Positions 48,716-57,393 of a stretch of 64,000 nucleotides of DNA are shown here, piece after piece (position 1 is the stretch's first letter; every line of letters begins with the position of its first letter). The stretch is from Stenotrophomonas rhizophila (GTDB lineage: Bacteria; Pseudomonadota; Gammaproteobacteria; Xanthomonadales; Xanthomonadaceae). The stretch spans positions 124,001-188,000 of the forward strand of contig NZ_JACWUO010000003.1 of the NCBI RefSeq assembly GCF_020857975.1, read 5' to 3'. The position numbers were made by a program, and so were the translations under genes. The notes beneath the pieces were generated by a model. That model ran no database searches and was not told the DNA's origin. It saw only the letters and a list, made by a program, of their open reading frames with translations.

Positions 48716-50992
48716 TCAGGGAAGGATACGGTAGAAGACGATGTTATCTGGGCCCTCGGACACCTCACTGCCCCAGATGCCCAGGTCTCGATAGCTCAGC
48801 GAACAGTATTCCCGGTCAAACAGCGGTGCCCCGGCACTGCCCCGGGTGGCGACGATATGGGTGATGCCATGGCGACGCAGCAACGCACGTGCATCGGCGC
48901 GCGAGGCGTGGCAGAACGCGGCGTCAAGGTCGCGCGCCTGCAGTGCATAGCCGCTTCCTAAGCGTACGTTGAAGAGATAGTCGCGTGAACCGAATGGCAG
49001 GTAGGAAGCGATCTCCCCAGCCGGCAAGACCCAGTCTTCGCGGCCATTGAGCACCTTGCTGTAGGCGGGCGCCAGGACCACAGCGTCTTCTGGCAGTCTT
49101 GCCTCGGCGGCTCGAAATTGTCGGACCTTCTTCTCCGTAACCGGCAGGGTCCAGCCCATGCTCTTGGGCGGCGGGCCCCGTACATCAATCCTGCGGATAG
49201 CTATAGCGCAGACGAGCAGAATCAACAGCAGCCCCCATGTCGACCAGCGCTGCGTTCCTACTGCCGGAAGCGCTGCGGGCCTCAGGGATCGCAGCGTGTC
49301 CCACCCAAGCGCCGCAGCGGCACTCAATAGAAGCCAGTGAATCGGCACGCTGTACATAGCGATCAAATCCACATAACGTTGGGTATACGTGCTGAGAAGG
49401 CTGGCCTGTAGGGTTTCGTGGCCCAGTACCAATGAGATGACGTTGGAGGACCGCAGCGCCACCAGCACCGCCAACAGCGCCCCGAGCTGTAGGACGAAAA
49501 TCAGCACGAATCCGCTACGCTGACGACTCTTGAACGGTATAAGCACCATGAACGCCAGGCTGAGTAACAGCGACAGCACTGCGGCCGCACGCGTTACCCA
49601 CAGCAGTTTGGAGCTGAATATCTGTGCTGTAGCGGGCAGCCACTGGTCCCACAGCGTCGGCTGCGGGCCGTACCATAGCTCCCAACGCAAAACTTCCCAC
49701 AAGCGTGTGACGCCTCCGCTTGCCGAGCTGATATCGTGCGATGTCTCCAACACTCGGAGGCCGAGGGTGTGTTCCACGAAATGATGAACTGCGGGGCTCA
49801 CTTCAGCCAGCAGTTGAAGGTAGTAGGGATCACATGCCAACAGCAGGCCACCGAGAAGACTGCCAGCAAGCATCCCGAGCAACGGCCAGCCAAGTCGCCC
49901 GCCAATGGTTCCGGTTCTCCACCACGGCAACAACATCACCACGGCGAACAGCGGCGCTGCATAGCTGGCATAACCGATCACCAGCGATGGATTTAGTTTG
50001 GCAGCCATTGCACCGGCGAACGCAAAGAGCGTCCATGCCAGCAGCTGAGTTGCCCGGGCCGGCGTTAGCCAGCACAGCAAAGCGCACAAAGTCGGTGCCA
50101 GCAGTACACCAAAGCCTGCCAGCCGCCCGGTGCTGTTAAGGTCTACTACGGGATATAGGTACGCCGTTCCACGCACCATCACATAGCACCACAGCAATGA
50201 CAGCACCGCGGCAAAGGCGACCTGCAAGCGCTGATCAACCAGAGATCGCCGCAGCGAGCAACACATCAGTTCGAGCAGTGCAAACAGAGCCAGGGTCGCC
50301 TGCAATACAGGTTGCACCTTTAGGAACGGGCCCATGTGGTGGCCCAGTGCAGGCCACGCCCACAAGGACGTAAGCAGGTGAAGCATCTTCGGGTACTTTT
50401 CCAGCCAGTCGGTGTTGCCCGCACTCAGCTTCGGATACCCGGCCCGAAACAGGTCCAGGCTGAACGCGATGTGCTGGTGAGTATCCAGCCCCAGGCTGCC
50501 AGCGCGCATGGAGTAGTACGAAGCCAGCTTCAGGCAGACCAGCCCACCAAGCACCACTGGCACCCACGCCAGGACCGATGTTGTCTCGGACGCACCACAA
50601 GCAACGCCTTGTGGCTTCCTCAGCAGCCCCCACGCCGCCACGGTAGCCACGCTCACTACCAGCAATGGCATTGCCAGCGGCAGGCCGAGCCCCCGCGTCC
50701 ATGCGTAGGTCAGCGGGCTGCATAACAACCACACCACCACCAGGATGAACTGCCCCAGCAACGCACTGAAAAAGACCAGCGGCACACCGGAACGCGGCAA
50801 TACGCCCAACCAGGCAATCAGCCGATGCCCAATCAGCGCCATCGTCAGCAGCGAAACCGTAAGCAGCAATATGAACTCGAACTGCCAGCGCGTCTGGGCA
50901 AACAAGGCCACCGCTACCAGATAGAGCAGGAACAACCACAACTTGCTGCGGGCGTGTGCTTTCAACACTTCCAATGCATGTTCTCCGTTCAA
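48716..50992 (-). CDS. Very large polytopic membrane protein of unknown family
   Basis: This 758-residue protein has about fourteen hydrophobic segments and a C-terminal soluble tail (about residues 600-758). After the fifth helix it has SLGLDTHQHIAFSLDLF, here an acidic/His loop motif DTHQH. I do not recognise the family. The size and layout suit a GT-C glycosyltransferase or polymerase-like protein acting on exported glycan. The start is uncertain: the TTG at 50992 is reported, but the TTG at 50974 is better spaced from a GGAG. It is located 29 bases after the preceding gene in the leftward operon. Confidence 0.55.
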   Translation of the reverse strand: MNGEHALEVLKAHARSKLWLFLLYLVAVALFAQTRWQFEFILLLTVSLLTMALIGHRLIAWLGVLPRSGVPLVFFSALLGQFILVVVWLLCSPLTYAWTRGLGLPLAMPLLVVSVATVAAWGLLRKPQGVACGASETTSVLAWVPVVLGGLVCLKLASYYSMRAGSLGLDTHQHIAFSLDLFRAGYPKLSAGNTDWLEKYPKMLHLLTSLWAWPALGHHMGPFLKVQPVLQATLALFALLELMCCSLRRSLVDQRLQVAFAAVLSLLWCYVMVRGTAYLYPVVDLNSTGRLAGFGVLLAPTLCALLCWLTPARATQLLAWTLFAFAGAMAAKLNPSLVIGYASYAAPLFAVVMLLPWWRTGTIGGRLGWPLLGMLAGSLLGGLLLACDPYYLQLLAEVSPAVHHFVEHTLGLRVLETSHDISSASGGVTRLWEVLRWELWYGPQPTLWDQWLPATAQIFSSKLLWVTRAAAVLSLLLSLAFMVLIPFKSRQRSGFVLIFVLQLGALLAVLVALRSSNVISLVLGHETLQASLLSTYTQRYVDLIAMYSVPIHWLLLSAAAALGWDTLRSLRPAALPAVGTQRWSTWGLLLILLVCAIAIRRIDVRGPPPKSMGWTLPVTEKKVRQFRAAEARLPEDAVVLAPAYSKVLNGREDWVLPAGEIASYLPFGSRDYLFNVRLGSGYALQARDLDAAFCHASRADARALLRRHGITHIVATRGSAGAPLFDREYCSLSYRDLGIWGSEVSEGPDNIVFYRILP

Positions 50993-51021
50993 TCCCTCTG
51001 CACCAGAGCTGATTGATGCGA

Positions 51022-52266
51022 CTACGTAAACGCCCGCGCCACGCCAGCCGCGATAGTATCGAAGCTACCCTCGGCCAGCAGAGGATGATCCGGCCCTGCA
51101 ACCGGTGCAGCAGCCATTTCGCGCGCCTCGCATGCGTCAACCAGCGCATGCAGCCCTGCGCAGATCGCCTCGGGCGTCATTGACTCCAACGAGTGGATAT
51201 TGGCCACGCTCTCGTCCAGCCGTTTGTTGTCATAACGATTGGTCAGTACCGACATGCCGAATGCCGCCATCTCCAGCGGCGGGTAGCTCGGATGCGGGGA
51301 CACCATCAACGACAGCCCTATCGATGAGGTTGAGAGCAGCTTGGCGTATGCATCGATGTCCAGCTTGCCCAGCGCCTTGAGCTTGAACGGCCCGAGCTCC
51401 AAATCACATTCTATTTCGCCCGGGGCGACCACCTGCCACTGCGCCGAACGCTGATCCGTCCAGCCCCACATGCGCAGACCCTCGCAGATCAGTTCGAAGG
51501 CATTGCGCGGGGTGCCGGGACGCGCATAGACCACCATGCGACGTTCGCGCGCGGTGGTATCGATGCGCGCATTAGCCAACGCGTCGCGCAGGCCATCATG
51601 CAGCACCGGCTCGAACACGCTGGCGGTTGCATAATTCATGCCATGATGAGCGAAGAAATCAGCGAGCAACCGGGTATTGAAGATCGCAATGTCTCGATCG
51701 CAACGGTATGTACTCGATGAAAGGGCGTACTGACTAGACCAGGCATAGAATCCGGGCTCAAAATCCTGGATCAGGTAAACCACTGGACGGTCCACACCGC
51801 CGTGCGTCCCCTGCCAGGCCGACAGACGCTGTGCCGCATATGCAGTCCACCAGGCGGTAGCCACCCAGATATCGTCGCCAGCGACGGGCAAGGTCTTGCC
51901 ATAACGGTCACTGAAAGGAACGATCTGGCGCGACGTGTCGGACGTGGTATCAGCAGGCACAAGGCTGTGATCATGGAAGCGCGACAGAGCCTCCTCGTCC
52001 GGCTCGCTGTCCACCAGGATGATGCGCGAAGCAGGGAAAAAACGGCACAGTTCGCGGTAGATCAACACGGCGGTGTGGATGCCGCCGAAATAGTGCCGAC
52101 GGTTGATCGAGGGCAGCACCAAGTTCAGGCGTTTACCCTGCCACGGATCACGCCGCGCAGTGCAAGGGGTAATCTCTCCCACGCTGGTTACCGGAGAGAC
52201 GCTGACCGGGCCGCCAGCTTCCAGGCGGCCTGCAACTCGACGCAGCAGCGAAGCAAAGCGCCTCAT
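51022..52266 (-). CDS. Rhamnosyltransferase WsaF-like family 4 glycosyltransferase
   Basis: This 414-residue protein shows GGIHTAVLIYRELCRFFP, given here as GGIHTAV and YRELCRFFP. It also has the acceptor-domain segment YLIQDFEPGFYAWSSQY and the donor-site SPHPSYPPLEMAAFGM. These match the WsaF family, whose characterised member from Geobacillus transfers rhamnose from dTDP-rhamnose. With rmlBACD in the window, a rhamnose transfer is a reasonable prediction. It overlaps the upstream two-domain transferase gene by four bases. Confidence 0.8.
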   Translation of the reverse strand: MRRFASLLRRVAGRLEAGGPVSVSPVTSVGEITPCTARRDPWQGKRLNLVLPSINRRHYFGGIHTAVLIYRELCRFFPASRIILVDSEPDEEALSRFHDHSLVPADTTSDTSRQIVPFSDRYGKTLPVAGDDIWVATAWWTAYAAQRLSAWQGTHGGVDRPVVYLIQDFEPGFYAWSSQYALSSSTYRCDRDIAIFNTRLLADFFAHHGMNYATASVFEPVLHDGLRDALANARIDTTARERRMVVYARPGTPRNAFELICEGLRMWGWTDQRSAQWQVVAPGEIECDLELGPFKLKALGKLDIDAYAKLLSTSSIGLSLMVSPHPSYPPLEMAAFGMSVLTNRYDNKRLDESVANIHSLESMTPEAICAGLHALVDACEAREMAAAPVAGPDHPLLAEGSFDTIAAGVARAFT

Positions 52267-54098
52267 CCTTGCCTCCGATTCAGTCGCGGTGAGGACGCCA
52301 TGTAATCCAGATTTGGGCTATAGAACGGATCGCCTTCTTCACGGTAGGGCGAATATGCCTGCGCCGAGCGTACGAAATCACTCTGAGGGATGGAACGCGG
52401 ATCGCGGGTCTTGGATTCGTGATGGATCATCGAGGCTTGGGCTACGTACACCGTGTGGAAACCAGCGGCATAGGCACGCAGGCACAGCTCAACGTCGCTA
52501 CCGCAGACGATGAACGATTCGTCGAACCCGCCGATCTTCTCGAATTTGCTGCGCGCGATGGCCATGCACGCGCCGGTAACGGCCAGAACCTGGCGCTGCA
52601 GCACCGGCGACACGAACAGGTTCTGGTTGTGCTGTGGCACTTCGCCCTTGAAGACGTGGTCGGCCCAGCCCCCCATGCCGACAACCACGCCGGCATGCTG
52701 AATAGTCCGATCCCCGTACAGCAGCAGCGGGCCACATACACCGACGTCCCGGCGCAATGCGTTCTCGACCAAGCGGCGTAGCCAATTTTGCTCGATGATC
52801 TCTGTGTCGTTGTTGAGGAACACCAGTACTTCACCGCGGGCCTGGGCAGCGGCCAAGTTGTTCAGAGCCGACCAGTTGAACGGCACGTTGGCATCGATGA
52901 CGCGGAAGTCTTCACGACGCGACATTTCCTCCAACCACGCCTGGGTCTCGGGCTTGGTGGAACCATTGTCAACGACGATGATCTCGTAGGCTGGATACTC
53001 GGTCGTGGCGATCAAGGACTCCACGCAGGTACGCAGCAAGTCCAGACCGTCGCGAGTCGGGATGATAATGCTGGCCATCGGTACCGGTGCCGCTACCGGA
53101 AAGCGGACGTCATAGCAGAACAACTGTTTGCCATCATCCACCTGCGCGCCGGGGTACAGCACATCAACATGGCGCTGGATTGCACGCTTACCAGCATCAT
53201 GGGCATAGGGCTTGGAACCAGCGTTGGCCGCAGTCGAGCCAGCGTGGGCACGCCAGTGGTACAGCACGCGCGGCACGTGTGCAACGCTTGCACCATCAGC
53301 TACACAACGCAACACCAGGTCATAGTCCTGAGAACCATCGCATGTGCTGTCCAGGCCACCGTGGCGCTGGATCAAAAGGCGTTCGAAGCTGACCAGATGA
53401 CCCAGGTACATCTGCGCCATGAACAGGTCGTGGTTCCAGTCCGGCTTGAAATATGGATTACGCAACCGACCGTCATCGCCAAGCATATCGTGGTCGGTGT
53501 AGACGATGTCCGCGCCGGTACGAAGATGACATTCCACCACCGCCGCCAACGCGTCCGGCTCTAGCAGATCGTCGTGGTCCAGGAAGGTCACCCAGCGACC
53601 GCTCGCCTGGGCCAACGCTGCATTTGTGGTCGCAGCGATGCCACTCCGCTGCAGTGAACGGGTCACCCGAAGGGTAGGGATCTCGCGCTGCAGTTCCGCA
53701 AGGACCGCCGCAACGTGCGGCTGGTCGGAGGCATCGTCATGAATGCAAATCTCCCAGTTCCGGTAGCTCTGCTGCCGTACGCTGGCAATCGCTTCGCGCA
53801 GGAAGTCCTCCGGTGTGTTGCATACCGGCATCACCACGCTGATCAGCCCGGCATCGGCGGGTACCGGCACTCGCGGCTGGTCGGCCAGCCATTGCGCGTA
53901 GATATCCGGCTCAAGCGCAACGGCGGGGGCCTGCGGGCCGCTGGCATAGACCAGGATCGCACGCACCAGATGGCGCGGCCCCTTGCGTGAGGCACGGGCA
54001 AGCACGGAGAGAATGCTTCCTGCGGAAGCACCTTGGCCCCGCGCACGGCGAACGCTCCAGTAAATTGCTTTGAACACGTTACGCAGCTTGGACAGCAT
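52263..54098 (-). CDS. Two-domain family 2 glycosyltransferase
   Basis: This 611-residue cytoplasmic protein has two GT-A domains. Domain 1 (about residues 85-300) has ISVVMPVCNTPEDFL, CIHDDASD and TFLDHDDLL. Domain 2 (about 340-580) has ASIIIPTRDGLDLL, VVDNGSTKPE and FLNNDTEI, with a C-terminal GGFDESFIVCGSDVELCLR. Each has its own D-x-D-like motif, so it may add two sugars or polymerise. The start is ATG 54098 with AAGGGAG seven bases upstream. It lies 52 bases after the coiled-coil methyltransferase gene. Confidence 0.88.
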   Translation of the reverse strand: MLSKLRNVFKAIYWSVRRARGQGASAGSILSVLARASRKGPRHLVRAILVYASGPQAPAVALEPDIYAQWLADQPRVPVPADAGLISVVMPVCNTPEDFLREAIASVRQQSYRNWEICIHDDASDQPHVAAVLAELQREIPTLRVTRSLQRSGIAATTNAALAQASGRWVTFLDHDDLLEPDALAAVVECHLRTGADIVYTDHDMLGDDGRLRNPYFKPDWNHDLFMAQMYLGHLVSFERLLIQRHGGLDSTCDGSQDYDLVLRCVADGASVAHVPRVLYHWRAHAGSTAANAGSKPYAHDAGKRAIQRHVDVLYPGAQVDDGKQLFCYDVRFPVAAPVPMASIIIPTRDGLDLLRTCVESLIATTEYPAYEIIVVDNGSTKPETQAWLEEMSRREDFRVIDANVPFNWSALNNLAAAQARGEVLVFLNNDTEIIEQNWLRRLVENALRRDVGVCGPLLLYGDRTIQHAGVVVGMGGWADHVFKGEVPQHNQNLFVSPVLQRQVLAVTGACMAIARSKFEKIGGFDESFIVCGSDVELCLRAYAAGFHTVYVAQASMIHHESKTRDPRSIPQSDFVRSAQAYSPYREEGDPFYSPNLDYMASSPRLNRRQG

Positions 54099-54150
54099 TA
54101 GATATCTCCCTTCTGGATCGAGGCAAGGTCGCGCACCATCGCCGCCCGGC

Positions 54151-55398
54151 TCACAACGTGGCCTGTGCGGCAAGGTAGCCGGCCAGCAGGCCGCCAATGG
54201 TCAATGCCAGCATCAGCAACGCCCATCTCCTGCGCGAGCGCGCATAGGCGACTGCATCATCCTCAAGCTTGCGTTCCAGGTCGCGTCGCACCTGTGCCTG
54301 CTGTTCGCGCTCGCGCTGCAGGCGCTCATCGGCCTGGGCCAGCTCGCTCTCACGCTTTGCGACTACCTCGCCGAGCTCCCTGAGTTCCTCCTGCGCGCGC
54401 TGCAGTACCACTTGACTGGCGGCATCGCGCGCCTGCCAGTCAACATCGCCCTGGTCCTTGGCGGCCTGAAGTTGGTGCACATATTCGGCCGTGGCGCCCC
54501 ACTCGCGCTTGGCGACCGCCAGGTCTGCGATATAGGCGTCGAGCATCCGGGCGGTGGACTCCCACTCGCATTCGGCGTTGTGGGCGCGCAGTGCCAGTGC
54601 GCGTAGGCCACTGGCCAGCCCGTTAAGCAAGGCCGTGGCTTCGGCGTCGGACCTGGCCTGGAACGGCGGATCGGCACGCAGGCGTGCGGCATCGGCGTCG
54701 CGGCGCACGGCGACGTAGTACTCACGGTACGGCTCGTCACTGTGGTCTCCGGCAAACACGCGGCTGTTGTACAGACGGTCTGCAGCCTCCACCAGCGGCT
54801 CCAGCTCAGGGAACTTCACCTTGATGAAGTGAGCCCCCATCAGGCTTGCCCACAAACTGGCATTCCCCTGGCCAAAACGCAGTACTTCCATGCCGGCCGC
54901 TTCGAACGTCTGCACGACTTCGGACGTCTCGACCAAGCCGAATTCCTTGTGTTCCTGCAGCCAGACGTAGTCTTCACCGAAAAGTTCATGCCAGCGTCCA
55001 TTGGCCTCTTCCTCGGCCTGTTCTACCCACGGGCGCTGCGGCGGGAAACCGACGATCACGGCACGACCAGCAACCCGCGCCATCTCCGCGATCGCGCGCG
55101 TGCGCAGCGCTGCGGGGATGTGTTCAAGTACATCCAGGGACACCACTGCGTCGAACTGCTGCTCGGCAAACGGCAATGCGGTGGCGTCGGCGACCACGAA
55201 GTCCCTCTCGTCGCCTTCGACATGCAGGTCTGTGTACAGAAACGTCGCTCGCGGCAGGAACTGGCCCAACAGGCGTTGCCGATTGGCGCCGACTTCCAAC
55301 ACGCTTGGTGCTTCGAGCTCCAGTGCCTGGAGCAGGTGAGCGGCCGCAGCGTAACGCTGATAGTGGTCGAACGGGATATCAAGAAGCATCGACGTCAT
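54151..55398 (-). CDS. SAM-dependent methyltransferase with coiled coil and C-terminal membrane anchor
   Basis: This 415-residue protein has a class I methyltransferase domain (about residues 15-230: VLEVGANRQRLLG, VVADATALPFAEQQFDAVVSLDVLEHIP). A long, highly charged coiled coil follows (about 270-385), and one TM helix lies at the end (about 391-412). This design is similar in plan to WbdD of E. coli O9a, whose terminal methyltransferase plus coiled coil measures O-chain length; no kinase part is seen here. It begins inside the 3' end of wzt (20-base overlap) with GGAAGG just upstream of ATG 55398. It is the best candidate for a chain-terminating and length-setting enzyme. Confidence 0.78.
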   Translation of the reverse strand: MTSMLLDIPFDHYQRYAAAAHLLQALELEAPSVLEVGANRQRLLGQFLPRATFLYTDLHVEGDERDFVVADATALPFAEQQFDAVVSLDVLEHIPAALRTRAIAEMARVAGRAVIVGFPPQRPWVEQAEEEANGRWHELFGEDYVWLQEHKEFGLVETSEVVQTFEAAGMEVLRFGQGNASLWASLMGAHFIKVKFPELEPLVEAADRLYNSRVFAGDHSDEPYREYYVAVRRDADAARLRADPPFQARSDAEATALLNGLASGLRALALRAHNAECEWESTARMLDAYIADLAVAKREWGATAEYVHQLQAAKDQGDVDWQARDAASQVVLQRAQEELRELGEVVAKRESELAQADERLQREREQQAQVRRDLERKLEDDAVAYARSRRRWALLMLALTIGGLLAGYLAAQATL

Positions 55399-56611
55399 GG
55401 ACCTTCCACTCATGAGGTATATAGACCACGCCTTCACTGAAGTACGGCGCAGCCACAGTGAACACACTGGCTTCGGACAGGTAGTCCAGGCAAACCAGAC
55501 CCTTATCGGTGAACAGGCCGACGTCGACGCGATATGTGCCAGTGAGCAGTGTCATCGAGGGAATGTGATAAGTGACGCGGTGCGATCCGCGCGACACAGG
55601 TATCTGGACGCGCTCCAGGTAGGTATTAGGGCCGAAAATGTGCAGGCCATCCATCCCTTTAATCGCTACGCCAAGCAACAGGCCTTGCACCGTATCGTCA
55701 ACCACCGTGTAGGTGATATCCACGCTTAACGGCTCAAACGGGGCAAGCATGTCGGTGCTCAACCCTACCGTTTCAAGATGCGCGGGGATGCTGTCCGGGC
55801 GTGGCGCTCTGCACGCCTCGCTCGCTGCTTCGGCCGCCTGTTCGCGACCCAATTCGTAGTCGCGGAAGCGATCGGCGACAAAACTCGCCTCACCATGCAG
55901 CTTGACCTTGCCGCCTTCCAGCCACAAGGCGGTCTGGCAGAAGCGCTTAACCTGCTCCAACGAGTGTGAAACGAACAAAATGGTAGCACCGCGTGCGCGG
56001 ATCTGCTCGATTCTGGCCAGGCACTTCATCTGGAAGCGGATGTCACCCACCGATAGCGCCTCGTCGATGATCAGTACATCGGGCTCGGTGTGGATGGCAA
56101 CAGAAAACGCCAAGCGCACGTACATTCCGCTGGAATATGTTTTGACGGGGCGGTCGAAAAAATCGCCGATATCGGCGAAAGCGATGATCGACTCCAGCTT
56201 GTCGTCCACTTCCTTCCGGCTCAAACCGAGCAGCGAAGCACTCAAATAGACGTTGTCGCGCCCGGAGAAATCCGGATTGAAACCCGCGCCGAGTTCAAGC
56301 AGCGCCGCGAAGCGACCACGGATATTCACCGACCCCGAGGTCGGCCGGACGGTGCCACACAGTATCTGCAGCAACGTCGATTTACCTGCCCCATTGCGAC
56401 CAATGATGCCCACCGTCTCGCCCCGAGGCACGATCAGGTTGACGCCGTCCAGGGCACGGAAGGTTCGACTGGCACGGTCACCAGAGGGCCGCAGCAGCGA
56501 CATCAGACGCTCACGCGGGCTGGCGTAGACCGGGTAATCCTTGGTTACATTCAGGACCTCGATCGCCGCGTCGGCAAGGGGCGGCGCGTCAGCGGTAAGC
56601 ATGCTGTTCAT
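55379..56611 (-). CDS. wzt: O-polysaccharide ABC transporter ATPase Wzt with C-terminal glycan-binding domain
   Basis: This 410-residue ATPase energises export of finished O-chains with Wzm. Walker A is GRNGAGKST at residues 71-79, the signature YSSGM at 159-163 and Walker B DVLIIDEAL from 178. Residues about 270-410 form the Wzt C-terminal beta-sandwich that in other systems reads a terminal modification of the glycan. Its presence next to a methyltransferase implies export of chains capped by methylation. It overlaps wzm by four bases. Confidence 0.94.
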   Translation of the reverse strand: MNSMLTADAPPLADAAIEVLNVTKDYPVYASPRERLMSLLRPSGDRASRTFRALDGVNLIVPRGETVGIIGRNGAGKSTLLQILCGTVRPTSGSVNIRGRFAALLELGAGFNPDFSGRDNVYLSASLLGLSRKEVDDKLESIIAFADIGDFFDRPVKTYSSGMYVRLAFSVAIHTEPDVLIIDEALSVGDIRFQMKCLARIEQIRARGATILFVSHSLEQVKRFCQTALWLEGGKVKLHGEASFVADRFRDYELGREQAAEAASEACRAPRPDSIPAHLETVGLSTDMLAPFEPLSVDITYTVVDDTVQGLLLGVAIKGMDGLHIFGPNTYLERVQIPVSRGSHRVTYHIPSMTLLTGTYRVDVGLFTDKGLVCLDYLSEASVFTVAAPYFSEGVVYIPHEWKVHDVDAS

Positions 56612-57390
56612 AGGACGTCCGAGAAGCCGCGGGAAAGGCGACGGAAGAGCGCGTAGGAAACCAGGGCGAAGACGACCGACAGCGTAAAGTGGGGCAGCAG
56701 CGCAATCAGGTCAGGCGGCGAGTTCTGCACTGTGACTGCACGCAGCTGTTCGATCGGGGTCACCAACGGATTGAAGTGGATTACGCCGGCGACGGCGGCA
56801 GGCATGGCCTTGGCCGGAAAGAAGATCGGGCTGAGAAACAGCAGCACGCTGCTCAGAATGCCGACAAACTGGCCAATGTCGCGCAGATACACGCCCAGCG
56901 CGGACAACGACCAGGCAATTGCCAGCAACATGGGCGTCATCTCAAGCAGGATCAACGGCGCGGTGAGCGCCCAAGCCGAAGGCAAGCCAGATTGCCAAGT
57001 CTGCGCGACCAGCAGAATCAGCAGGCCTACACCGGCAGTCGTCATCGCGGCAGCAACTTTCACCATCGAAAGTATGGGCAGCGGAAACACCACCTTCTTC
57101 ACGAAGTTGGGCTGGCCGGCGATAATCCCGGGGGCAGTGACCAGCACCTCGGACAATAGGGTGAACGGCACCAGTCCAGCGAAGAGCATCAGCGCGAAAT
57201 CACCAGTGGATTCAGCCCCCGCCCAACGCGCGTTGAAGACGCCGCTGAACACCAAGGTGTAAACACAGAGCATCAGTACCGGCTGCAGCACCAGCCACAG
57301 CACGCCCAGCGTGGTCGTCCGATAACGGGCCGCCAGTTCACGCCCCAGCAATTGGCGGAAAAGGAAGAGCAGATTGGCATGCTTCTGCAT
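56608..57390 (-). CDS. wzm: O-polysaccharide ABC transporter permease Wzm
   Basis: This 260-residue ABC-2 type permease has six TM helices. It opens with LFLFRQLLGRELAARYRTTTLGVLWLVLQP, here given as LLGRELAARYR and LGVLWLVLQP, the amphipathic gate helix and first TM typical of Wzm/TagG proteins. It is the first gene of the leftward polysaccharide operon, three bases after the metB end would be read from the other side; metB follows it on the same strand. It pairs with Wzt to move undecaprenyl-linked O-chains to the periplasm. Confidence 0.94.
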   Translation of the reverse strand: MQKHANLLFLFRQLLGRELAARYRTTTLGVLWLVLQPVLMLCVYTLVFSGVFNARWAGAESTGDFALMLFAGLVPFTLLSEVLVTAPGIIAGQPNFVKKVVFPLPILSMVKVAAAMTTAGVGLLILLVAQTWQSGLPSAWALTAPLILLEMTPMLLAIAWSLSALGVYLRDIGQFVGILSSVLLFLSPIFFPAKAMPAAVAGVIHFNPLVTPIEQLRAVTVQNSPPDLIALLPHFTLSVVFALVSYALFRRLSRGFSDVL

Positions 57391-57393
57391 TGA

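Noticed and set aside
53093..53564. Plus-strand frames opposite the two-domain glycosyltransferase
   Set aside because: Antisense to a continuous 611-residue gene with both GT2 domains intact; no independent support.
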